From positions 1 through 64,000 of the forward strand of contig AJFK01000038.1 of assembly GCA_000467715.1 (NCBI GenBank): a stretch of DNA of 64,000 nucleotides, written 5' to 3'. The notes beneath the pieces are model-generated. The model saw only the letters and a program-made list of their open reading frames with translations, did not search any database and had not been told where the DNA came from. The stretch comes from Hysterium pulicare CBS 123377. Taxonomy: Eukaryota; Ascomycota; Dothideomycetes; Hysteriales; Hysteriaceae. Made by a program: the position numbers and the translations under genes. Shown piece by piece: positions 43,703-54,746 of this stretch; position 1 is the first letter of the stretch; each line of letters starts with the position of its first letter.

Positions 43703-46696
43703 GATGTATACGTTAATCACCTACAGGCAATCTCATGTGAGACGATGGTAAGGCCTTTCGTATTGATTGTGAGGTCGCGAGGCCGACCGAATGCCAATGT
43801 TAGGGAATCGTATTCTCCTCGCCTCTTTTAAGGCAGACAATCTGCAGAGAGATTCGAACAAGTATTAAATGTGTTATTGAATCATTGGTAGTAGCGTGTA
43901 GAACGGAGCCTTGAAGTGACGCCAGCTTGTCGACAGTGCGAGAACAGTGAATGCTGTAAGCGAAGGCACAAGAAAGCTCAATGGTGAGAGAGTCGGATAG
44001 GTATGCTTTGCGAGGAGTATCGCGTGTTGATTAAACATAGGAAACAGTCTTGGCGTCGTCAACTTTTCGGCGCACAGACCCTCGGGTCCTGATAGCCGAT
44101 CTATCGATCTCCCGTTATTCGAGCCCGTCCAATCACATGGGATGTCAATTCGAGATTCAAATGCGACGAGTGCTGGGAGTGGAGGGCCGAGGACAACAAC
44201 AGAATACCATCTGTTCTATAGATCATTGAACCTAAAGTAACTTATTTTGCCGCTTGCGAGATCACAACACAACTACAAACTATATGTAGGTTGGACGAGA
44301 ACGTGATAGACCTGTAACAGTCGTTGAGTCCCTTTACCGAGCTGAAATGGATTTCGCAAACCATTATGACCTTAATTTACGTGCCTCGCTGTGAGTTAAC
44401 TCGAACGCTCTACTTCAGCCCACATGCTTGCACCGAATCTGCCCCAGCGGCTGATTATTGAGAAGACGATCGCTTGTATCGAGTCTACTGGAAGGGAGCA
44501 AGCAGTTCTAAAGGCTGGAAAATGGTATATTCATCGGTGCAAAATGGGGCCAACAACCACTAGACCACCATGTAAGGGCATGTTAAAGTTCTTCAAATCC
44601 GTTAACGGCATCCCTGTGGGCTCCTCGAGACATCAAGACTTTGTCAGCTAAAGTCCAAAAGCTTTTCAGACAGCTTAATCTATGTAGTAGGCCATCTAGG
44701 CTGGGGCCGTTTTACGGCACTTTGAGATGAAATAGAAAGACCCACCTTACAATTCTCGAGGGAGACAGGAATGCGCGAGAAATTCGAACAAGCCACTACT
44801 GGGACTGCTGTTGGAGGTTATATCTCGAATGCTGAATCGTTGACGAAAGAAACTGGATGAACCACTGAGGTATGGAATTACCAAAGCTACCTTGTGAGCG
44901 GCGTGCACGTTTTGGTTACCGTCTTGTAGGCATCTTCTACTGGACTTGAAGGTTCATGTAACGATGGCTATAACATTTTCGATCACACTGATATTAATCT
45001 TGCAAATCCTATTCGAGAAGGGCCTTAGGGGGCTCCATTCACATAAAGAGGTTGAACTGTCCGGGACCAGCAAGTTCGCAGCGGGTCCAGGTACAAAACG
45101 TAGTATGAGGTCTGTCTTCGACGACTATTGGCCAAAGTTATAGCTGCAGTATCGCTAACTTTGGAGGGTCCAGTTAGATTTGTGGACATGCTGGGGGTTC
45201 ATGCTGCAGACCGAGTCGTCGGATTGTAAGGGACGTAATTTGCGATTGCGTTCGTAAAATATAAAGAACAGAGTGTGACATTTGGGCGATTCGTTTAGGG
45301 TGTCCCGTTACACGATCTCTTTCTAATTGTAATGTGCAACCCACACTTCCAGTGGCCTATTTTCTGTTCCTGTAGATGCATGCATGAGCCAAGCTGCAAA
45401 ATTTCGATAGCGCTCAGCTTGCTTTTCACCCAATTGTGTAGCACTGCGTGGGTTTGACAATCGCATTGGCCAGGTATCAGATGTAGGACATCTCCCGATA
45501 CTCGCGGCGGTCTGAATACATGTTCAGCGTGAAAAGTAACCACAGCGCCGAAGAGCTTTCTGAGATGATCAAGCCCATGGTAGCTGAAGTTGAATGATGA
45601 TGGAGGCCAAGCCTAGCTGGTTCATTGATACGAGAATGTTCCGGAGTGGTGCCTCGGGCTCTCAACGGAATCTAGCGAGGCGGAGGGCAGGAGGGGCAGG
45701 GTTAGTGGGGTCGATCTCCGTCCCTGCAGAAGGCTAGATCTTGCCTTTTTCCTCGACAGCACCGGGAGACAATCCGCCTATGGGAGTAGTCGTCATGAAC
45801 ACACTGCTCGTCATACCACATGCGATGAGTGCTGTGTATCAATTGTTCGTCTTCAGTTCGGCATGTGCAACTCACATGCGCCTCACATAATATGGCTCCT
45901 CGGCCGCAACAATTTAGTTGACTAGAGCCGAGTGCGCATCGTGGGCAAGCATTGCACATGGCGATGGGACGGACTGGCGGTCTGCGGAAAGCTCAACTGC
46001 CAAGACCACGAAGCTAGAGACACTTGTTTGAGATTGCGGCAGTACAGGTCTAGAGTGACGCATGCACTCCTAAGCGCACAAGCTCCGGGTTTCTACAGAA
46101 TTGCCCCAATGTGACGATGCTCGTCTCTCAGAGTTGGGGTGGTAGTCGTTCGGTTATCTGATTGATAAAGAGGAAAAGGTAGCATCAAGAGGGGCATCGT
46201 TCCTACCTCCAAATAATAATAATACCACATAGTTCAACAACCAGTACCGATTGTGCCTGGCCAGACGCACCGCTGAGCTATCCTACATTTTGCACCCCTG
46301 GACAATCAGCACTTCTCGAACCTCGCTAAGCCCGGGCCGGTTTGGGGGACCAGGAACTCGACAAAATTCTACCACAGCAGACACCGCCTTCGTCTCTTTA
46401 AGAGATCCTCCCGCGCTCTCTCCATCTCTTCACCTCTCCCCTCTTTTGTTGCTTCACAGCTGGTCCAATTGTTGCCGCCTTATCCCAGAGCGGTTGATCA
46501 GCTCGTTGTGTTGTGTTTTAGAAGCGGCCCAACTTATTTCTTGTCGTTCCCCAACACTCCTCAGCCGATCCTCAACAAACGTCTGCAGTCCGTCTCCACA
46601 CTCAATTGCATTGTACACCTTTTTGGTCGCTCATTCTGTGCCCAAAAACACTCTTTGCCAATTTGCAACGCCATTGAGCAGCATCTTGACAACAAT
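43703..46696. other. 3-kb gene-free region upstream of the desaturase
   Basis: No gene supported. Open frames such as 44424-44651 (starting MLAPNLPQRLII) are short and unmatched. The last 400 bp are CT-rich and form the promoter and leader of the desaturase. From about 46469 to 46696 the leader is open in frame with the desaturase but has no ATG. Confidence 0.45.
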
Positions 46697-48246
46697 ATGG
46701 CAACCACCGCCCGCCCTCAGAATCCTGTCCTGCGGAGAACGATGACCACAGAGTCCACCCCTTCGTCGTCTGCCAATTCGGTGACAGTGTCACCCTTTGA
46801 CTCTCCAACTCAATCTCCCTCGCAGACATCTTTGTCCTCTCTCGGCTCAGTTGATGACTTCGAAGTCAAAAACCCTCGCGGCATCCTTTTGGACACGTAC
46901 GGTAATGAATTCGAAATTCCCGACTTCACCATCAAGCAGATTCGAGATGCAATCCCGGCCCATTGCTTCGAGCGATCTGGTGCTCGGGGTCTCGCCTATG
47001 TTGCTCGCGATGTTGCGTCCCTCGCTGTCACCTTCTACCTTTTCAACACCTATGTGACACCTCAATATATTCCTTCCACACCAGTTCGAGCAGGCTTGTG
47101 GGCGTTATACACATTTGTGCAAGGATTGTTCGGGACTGGCCTTTGGGTTCTTGCTCACGAGTGTGGTCATCAATCTTTTTCGCCTTCCAAGACACTGAAT
47201 GACACCGTGGGGTGGATCTGCCATTCTGCCTTGCTTGTGCCATACTTCTCCTGGAAAATCTCCCACGGCAAGCACCACAAGGCGACTGGCCACTTAGAGC
47301 GTGACATGGTCTTCGTGCCAAAGACGAGAGAAATTTACGCCTCTCGTGTCGGTGCCCTTGTTCACCAGGTTGCCGAACTGGCGGAGGAGACGCCTATCTA
47401 CACTGCTCTGCACCTCATCGGTCAGCAGCTTGTAGGTTGGCAATTGTACATCTTCTCCAACACCACCGGACATAACTACCATGAACGTCAGCTCGAAGGC
47501 AAGGGTAAAGGCAAGAAGAATGGTTTCGGAAACGGCGTGAACCACTTCAACCCTTCAAGCCCTCTGTATGAAAGAAAGGACGAGCACCTGATCTTGCTCA
47601 GCGATCTGGGTCTTGCCATAACTCTCAGTGTCCTTGGCTTTGTTGGCATGAAGTTTGGCTGGACCAACTTGCTTGTTTGGTATTTTATTCCGTATGTTTG
47701 GGTACACCACTGGCTGGGTAAGCATGTCCACCCCCGAAAGCATGATTCACCAAACTAACAAGACTAGTGGCCATTACTTACCTCCAACACACCGATCCTA
47801 GCCTTCCCCATTACGAAGCAAATACATGGAACTTCACACGTGGAGCCGCAGCCACAATTGATCGTGAATTTGGTTTCATCGGCCGCTCTCTACTCCATGG
47901 CATCATCGAAACCCACGTCCTTCACCATTACATCTCGACAATTCCCTTCTACCACGCCGATGAAGCCAGTGAGGCCATAAAGCCAGTCATGGGCAAGCAC
48001 TACCGCTCAGACGTCCAAAACGGCACTCTGGGTTTCTTCCAAGCTCTATGGAGAAGCGCTCGCATGTGCCAATGGGTTGAACCCAGCGAAGGTGCCCAAG
48101 GCGAAGGCAAAGGCGTCGTCTTCTTCCGTAATCGCAATGGTCTTGGTGTTGCGCCCCAGAAGCTTCCTGCGCCAGTTGCTAAGCCAACCGCCGGCAACGG
48201 AGCAAAGATGAATGTGATTCTCGGTTCCGAGAGCGATAATGAGTAA
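46697..48246 (+). CDS. Delta-12 (oleate) fatty acid desaturase
   Basis: Predicted protein of 499 residues from exons 46697-47717 and 47768-48246 (50-nt intron, phase 1, between HHWL and VAITYLQHTD). This ER membrane enzyme puts a second double bond into oleoyl chains to give linoleate, using cytochrome b5 as electron donor. All three histidine boxes are present: HECGHQ (about 154), HGKHHKATGH (about 190) and HVLHHY (about 390). The region between has hydrophobic segments as expected. FERSGARGLAYVARDVASLA near residue 95 is typical of fungal delta-12 enzymes. The N-terminal 55 residues are Ser/Thr-rich. An omega-3 desaturase would look similar; the length and box spacing favour delta-12, but I cannot separate the two for certain by eye. 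The start is the ATG at 46697; no earlier in-frame ATG exists in the open leader. Confidence 0.9.
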
Positions 48247-49776
48247 TCCATAAGAATGATTTATGATGAAACCACTTGCCAACGCATTTATTCGATTGGT
48301 GTTGACGAGGTCTTGACATTGCATCGACGATAGGAGTTTATGTTTGACCGTTGGGTAATCCCGGTGCGGTGCTTCCCTTTCTTATCATTCGTTGAACCTT
48401 CTTTGGACGAGGAGGAACCTTTCCAAGCGGCTTCATCGGTCATGTCTCATTTCTTCTTCTCATAAACGGTCTAGCCACAGGCTTAGAGTAGATGCTTAAT
48501 ACCCCATCTAGAATATAGCATAGATTCGATGCGTTAGATAGGAGGTAATTTTAGAATCAAGACTTTGGAGATGAATGAAGTGCAGACCCTGATGGCTAGA
48601 TTCCTAGAGGGGCATGCGAATTGATATGTATGAATGTGGACCGGATGCGGGCGGCCTGGCCGCCTGATGATAATGCGGGGAAGCCTCTATACAAGAAGAC
48701 TCATTCTGCGAACGCCACTGGTTGTTAGAAGATACGTTATGTATGCACTCAATATTCAACCGTCTGGAGGTGCATACCAGCGGCGCAGATTACCAAACCA
48801 TCCCGTCATCCATGTGTAATCATGATTCCCAAGGACTGGTACAACACATTAATCCCAGTGGAGGATTTGACAACTCTAATAAACGAATAAACTTGAAGCA
48901 GGCTATCCATACTGTTGATTCCTCATTAATGTAAGAAAAAGGAGCTCAGTTCTGAAGATCGAGATTCAAAGGATTCCGGGACGCATGAACTGACCTCCCC
49001 ATGATAGCGATGTAGCATAGATTAATTCCCGGATATTGATATGGGAAGAAAATAAAGTTTCGGTTTTGACTTGAAGTAGGGGCTCGATACTAGGGTTCAC
49101 ACCAACTGTTCACTCCATCCAGATGCTTTCTTTGCCCCTACTAACTGAATATCGAGGCTCAGTGTAGTGGCACCGGCGTTACGTCCGACAATAACAGCCC
49201 AGAAATATCTAATCCATGTATACGTGAAAGGAGAAGCTTTAAAACAGCTACTTGCTCAGATACCATCTCGCTCCCCAAAAGCTTTCGTAAAGAAATAGCT
49301 AGAAAACTCATAATGAGAAACATAGTCCCTCCAACGAAACTTCTTCAACGAAGACTTAAACGCTTTAACAAGGATGCTGACCTGGATCTACTCGATTTGC
49401 ATAATCAGAAAGGAAATGTAGCGACCGTCGGTAAGGAACAAGACTTCAAAGGAAACCCTCCATTGCTCCAGCTACGGCGCGCGGTGAGTTGCGCTCTCGG
49501 AACATCTAGCAGAGGAAGAAAAGGTATGTTTCCACTCGCAATCGAGTTTCAGCCAAATCTTCCCACAATAAAAGCTGTCCTTGAATGAGTTAATGAAGAA
49601 GAGAGGATTTGAAGCTCTGGAAATTTTGCATTTGTAGCGAGGCACGGCCCTAACGAATCATCGCAGCCGGATTATTCCTGCGCTAGCACCAAAGTGGCGC
49701 GAGGGCGAAACCGCAACACCAGTCTTGACGTTGATGAGCTACGCTGCTATCGCCATTGTCATTCACACACCCCAAG
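48247..49776. other. 1.5-kb spacer with one doubtful frame
   Basis: No supported gene. An open frame at 49313-49588 (91 residues, starting MRNIVPPTKLLQRRLKRFNK) has a real ATG and a mildly basic product, but no family is recognised and it could be chance. The right end is the promoter of the complex I gene. Confidence 0.4.
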
Positions 49777-52256
49777 ATGCTGCGGCAACAACTGCTCCGG
49801 TCATTGAGGAAGCCAGCAAGGCTTACGAGCCCCAATGGCTGCCGGACATTTGCCGCTACTACCTCGAGACCGGCAGAGGTGGAGCTTACAATAGGTTTGT
49901 GCCACCACTCTGTGGGGGAGATGAAGCATGCTAACGAGCTCTATAGATGGGAAAAAAGTAAAAATCGAAGGTACGAGCCACATAATAGTCCAATGCAGCA
50001 TTGAGCTTCATCCTAATCGTCGCGACAGCCGGTTCGGCCCTTATCCAAGCATGCGAGAAGGCGGGAGTTACAATCCCGCGGTACTGCTATCACGAAAAAT
50101 TAATGATTGCCGGAAACTGTCGTATGTGCTTGGTGGAAGTGGAGCGGGCTCCTAAACCTGTCGCGTCCTGCGCTTGGCCTGTACAACCTGGAATGAGCGT
50201 CAAGACAGACTCGCCCCTCGTCCACAAGGCCCGTGAGGGTGTTATGGAGTTTCTCCTAGCAAACCACCCCTTAGATTGTCCTATCTGCGATCAAGGTGGT
50301 GAGTGCGATTTACAGGACCAGTCGATGCGTTATGGGGCGGACAGAGGAAGGTTCCATGAAATGGGAGGGAAGCGTGCGGTCGAGGACAAAAACATTGGGC
50401 CGTTGGTCAAAGTATGTCAGGGTACTTTTCTATAACGGAATATTTGCTGATCCAGTACAGACATCAATGAACAGGTGCATCCACTGTACTAGGTGCATTC
50501 GGTTCGCCAACGACGTTGCCGGAGCTCCAGAACTTGGTTCCACAGGACGTGGCAACGATCTACAAATCGGTACATACCTCGAAACTGCCCTCGACACCGA
50601 GATGTCTGGAAATGTTATTGATCTTTGCCCCGTTGGCGCTTTGACATCTAAACCCTACGCCTTTAAGGCACGACCATGGGAATTATATCACACGGAATCA
50701 ATCGACGTTATGGATGGATTAGGCTCAAACATTAGGATAGATGCTAGAGGTATTCAGGTCATGAGGATAATACCACGCCTGAATGATGATATCAATGAAG
50801 AATGGATCAACGACAAGTCCCGCTTCGCATGCGACGCTCTCGGCACACAGCGACTCGTAAACCCACTCATCCGACAAGAAGATCAATTTCAGCCAGCTTC
50901 ATGGGAACAGGCGCTCGTGGAAATAGGCAATGCGTATAAGAGAATTGCACCCAAGGGCAACGAGTTCAATGTTATCGCTGGGCAATTAGTGGAAACCGAA
51001 GCCTTGGTGGCGATGAAGGATCTTGCAAACAAGCTAGGATCCGAGAACCTTGCCCTCGATCAGCCAGGCGGTAGTCAACCCATTGCACATGGTATCGATG
51101 TTCGTTCGAACTATCTATTCAATTCAAAGATCTATGGCGTAGAAGAATCCGATGCTATTCTTCTTATCGGCACCAACCCGCGCCACGAAGCTGCCGTCCT
51201 TAACGCCCGAATCAGGAAACAGTGGCTACGGTCTGACCTTGAGGTTGGTCTTGTTGGAGAAGACTTTGAGAGCACGTTCGAATACGAGAAACTAGGATCT
51301 ACTGCAACAAACCTCAAGGAAGCATTAGCGGGACCCTTCGGCAAGAAACTCCAGGCAGCTAAGAAACCTATGATCATTGTAGGCAGCGGAGTGACTGACC
51401 ATCCGGATGCCAAAGCCATCTATGAGATGGTAGGTTCCTTCGTTGAGAAGAACAAGGCTAACTTCACGAGCCCCGAATGGAATGGGTATAATGTTTTACA
51501 GCGATCGGCCTCCCGTGCTGGTGCTTTTGAAGTTGGCTTCACGGTATCGTCGCCCACAGTGGCTAACACAACACCCAAGTTCATCTGGCTGCTTGGTGCG
51601 GATGAGGTAAACGAGGCCGAGATACCAAAGGATGCTTTCGTCGTCTATCAAGGTCACCACGGTGACCGGGGAGCACAGATTGCGGATGTCGTCCTTCCAG
51701 GCGCCGCATATACAGAGAAATCTGTGACTTACGTCAACACCGAGGGCCGCGTACAGATGACTCGTAACGCCGTTGGCCTACCCGGCGCTTCAAGGGAAGA
51801 CTGGAAGATCATCCGCGCTGCATCAGAGTATCTGGGTGCCGAACTACCCTACGACGATGTAGAAGCGCTTCGGGACCGTATGGAGGAGATTTCACCCGCA
51901 TTAAGACGCTACGACATCGTCGAGCCGATTTCCGTAGCACAATTGAGTAAAGTGCAATTGGTAGATCAGAACAAAGGATCTAAGTCGAGCGGCGCACCGC
52001 TCAAGAAGCCAATCGAGAATTTCTACTTCACAGACTCCATTTCGAGAAAGTAAGTCTCCCCCATATCCACTAATACAAGGTAGAACTATACCCTCGTTCG
52101 GACGGTAGCTGACATGGCGTTCTTTGCAGTTCCCCCACAATGGCCCGTTGCTCGGCAGCGAAGGCGGCCAAGAACCCTGAAACTAACTTCATGGCACCCG
52201 GTGCGCCAATTCCGCAAGTAGGATATGGCCCTGAAGGAGCTGCTGCCACGGCGTGA
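49777..52256 (+). CDS. NADH:ubiquinone oxidoreductase 75/78-kDa Fe-S subunit (NDUFS1/NUAM)
   Basis: Predicted protein of 746 residues from exons 49777-49894, 49947-49970 (24 nt), 50029-50411, 50461-52049 and 52130-52256. Largest subunit of the peripheral arm of mitochondrial complex I, carrying three Fe-S clusters on the electron path from FMN to ubiquinone. Seen: a basic mitochondrial presequence ([18 protein letters not shown]); a 2Fe-2S ferredoxin-like domain with [40 protein letters not shown] (N5, with its His ligand); [13 protein letters not shown] with a distal Cys in [14 protein letters not shown] (N4); then the molybdopterin-oxidoreductase-like domain without cofactor. Length is close to animal and fungal orthologues. 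Exon 2 encodes only GKKVKIE plus shared codons, splitting the ferredoxin domain. The last exon gives [15 protein letters not shown] and a short tail. Confidence 0.95.
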
Positions 52257-52652
52257 TGTTGATTGTATTATTCTCGGGCTGGGGAAGGGGGGTGGTTTGA
52301 TAGTCTCACTTGTACATAGCCAACGTTTAGAATTTTTTGGGATCGTAAGAAAGAGAATATAGGATGACTGTGGATTGCGAAATCGTGGTGCATGTTGATC
52401 GCGCTATGATGTGTTTACCAAGAATCCCCTCCCACACTAATATGTGTTCCCCTCGAATGAGTAATTAATGTGGTAGGTAACAGCAAAATCGGCATTAAAA
52501 ATTCTTTTCAAAAGCCCTTCATATCGGGTCCACCTTCCAGTCCCGCACATATTCCCGACGCCGATATCCAAATGCCCTCCATCTATATCAAACATCAAGG
52601 TATAAAAGTACAGAAATGCCCAAGTCCCATGCACAAACATCAAGTCTTTCAA
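52257..52652. other. 396-bp spacer between convergent genes
   Basis: Shared 3' flank of the complex I gene and the transporter gene; T/A-rich, nothing else seen. Confidence 0.45.
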
Positions 52653-54356
52653 TTACGTATGCGCTACGCCCATTCTATGCGGACTCCCGTTCATACCTCG
52701 CCAAGTCTCTTCTTGCTTCGTTCCGGGCGGTAACCAGGGCGCATTACTCTGACCTCTAGGGCGCGACCCGGGCCCAGAATCATCGTTGCGTTTGGAGTCG
52801 GAATCTACGTTTCCGTTCACGTAGGCGGGTCCCGGGCCCGCGGTCGCAGACATGGTAGCCGGGGACGCAGAATACGTAGACGGGAGGATCTTATCCGTCG
52901 TAAGGGGGAGAAGAGGGGTCTGGTTTTTGGCCTGCAGGATCTTAGCTCTGCGATCCTTCTTTGCGGCATCGGACGTGCGATCGTAGAGGTAGAGACCCAG
53001 GAACGTGAGGGCGAAGCCGAGGGCTTGGATGCGGGTCATTGGGTTGCCGAACCAGATGACTGCGAACATGATTACGAAGACGCGTTTTATGAGCGAGGCG
53101 ACGCTGTAGGTGACGGGCGAGACCATGGAGAGCAGGATGAATGCTACGATGTTTTGCCCGAAGTGGAAGGTGCCGTTGAAGAAGAACTCGAGGATTAGTC
53201 GGCCGTGATCGAGACTCCCTGGGCGATTGGATAGAGAGACGGAGGCGTCTTGTAGAAAGTCGGCGAGGAGAGTGAAGCCTTCGGACCAGAGCCAGATGGG
53301 AAGCGTGAAGATGAAGGCGAGGCCCGAGGAGTAGTAGAGCAGGTTTAGTTTGTCTGGTTTTGTGAATTTGGTGGGTGGGAGGCCCTCGGCTTCGGCGGCT
53401 GCGGCCTCGTTGAAGATTTTCTTGGAGACTATGTTTTGGGTTACGAAGAGGATGGCGCTGGCGAAGGCCATGAAGAGGCCCATGAAGTTGGAGGAGAAGT
53501 CGGCCGAACAGGCCATTATTACGCCTAGGGTGAGGGGGATCAGGGAGAGGTAGGTTGGTGTCGAGTATTGGATTCCGAGGAAGGCGCGGTAGGCGAAGAC
53601 GGTGAGGAGGGGGGAGAGCCCTTTGATGGTGTGGACGAGAGATACGGGGATGCGGGACATGGCGTCGGAGCTTAGGATGTGTCCGCCGATTTGGAAGAGG
53701 GTTAGGGGGAGGGTGGTCATGATCAGTTCTTTACTTGGCGGCCGGATGCCGTATCTTAGAAAAGGCATTGCAGTTTTTAATCGTGGATGTCTTTTTGCGA
53801 GGGCGGCTGAAAACAAACACCATGATGATACGAAGGCGAATTGTACGACTGTCAGTGTGACGGGTTTTGGTAGGGCGGTTAAGATGGCTTTGGACGAGGT
53901 GTTGGAGAAGATGGAGGTCATGTACCAGATAGCACAGAGCATCTATCACCAATCAGCACTTGAAGTATAGCAGCTACATATCCGCTCCGGACGTACAACG
54001 AGTGAAGGAGAAAGCGGTGCTTTCAATGCATCCGCTATCTCATGTGCATTCTGACTGACACTCCCATTCCTGGTCCTTATCGTCCTTAGAGCTTCACTAA
54101 GACTCTTCTGCCGGCCATGCTTCGTTGCTTGTGCTTGAGATGTACTGCTTGCCCAATTGAATCTTGACTCCTTCCGCGATTGCCACCGATCGGGAGGTCC
54201 TCCATTCGAGTGTACGGCGTAGTTCGGACTCGGTGATCGCGACGAAGTCTTGCCAAAGGGTTCTTCTTCTTCGTGAGTCGGGAGGAGCTCGGGCTGGAAG
54301 GGCGGAAACTTGAACGTCGCATGCACACTGGGCGAAACAGGCGACTCGGCCGCCAT
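52653..54356 (-). CDS. Triose-phosphate-transporter family (DMT) protein, Sly41-like
   Basis: Predicted protein of 549 residues from exons 53997-54356 and 52653-53942 (54-nt intron, phase 0, GTACGT...GGTGATAG, branch GCTGATT). The TPT/DMT family moves phosphorylated sugars or nucleotide sugars across organelle membranes; fungal members sit in the ER/Golgi. Seen: a 120-residue cytosolic, disordered Ser-rich N-terminus with a KSLSEALRTIRTRNGS block; about ten hydrophobic segments starting MLCAIWYMTSIFSNTSSKAI; the core signature LVHTIKGLSPLLTVFAYRAF; and SMVSPVTYSVASLIKRVFVI near the end, the usual TPT repeat-2 motif. The C-terminus is a Ser/Gly/Pro-rich cytosolic tail of about 80 residues. Layout fits budding yeast Sly41 and its filamentous homologues; the substrate cannot be told. 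Confidence 0.87.
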
Positions 54357-54746
54357 GGTGCAGATATGTCAAAGAAATTGGGGGGTTCTTGGTTAAGCCA
54401 TGAGGGAGGGAGGGGTGATTGAGGTCGAAGATGCGACGTTGATCAAGGGCTTAGGACGGTTACACGCGAACGGAGGGATTGACCGCAGGTACGACTTGGC
54501 GGACGTCGCTGTGTTAATATGGTGATAGTACAGTATCTGGGGCGTAGTGGGAGCAGTCTGCGTAGAAATTATCCGCGTTCGTGGAGATATGCCTCAATGC
54601 AGCTTAACAGACGCTATTTAAAGACGGTGGCAGGGGAAGGATAGCTGACGTGATGGAATGCGGCAAATCGACACCTCCGCCCCCCACGTGCTCTACACAT
54701 TATTATGCTTACCTACGCCTCGATATGGTATGCTATCCGCTGAATC
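54357..54746. promoter_or_regulatory. Divergent promoter region, transporter / alpha-beta hydrolase
   Basis: 390 bp between divergent starts. A CACGTG palindrome lies at 54685-54690, 56 bp upstream of the hydrolase ATG. No TATA box is obvious. Confidence 0.4.

Noticed and set aside
46469-46696. In-frame extension of the desaturase
   Set aside because: It starts with TTG and has no ATG; sequence looks like a CT-rich leader.
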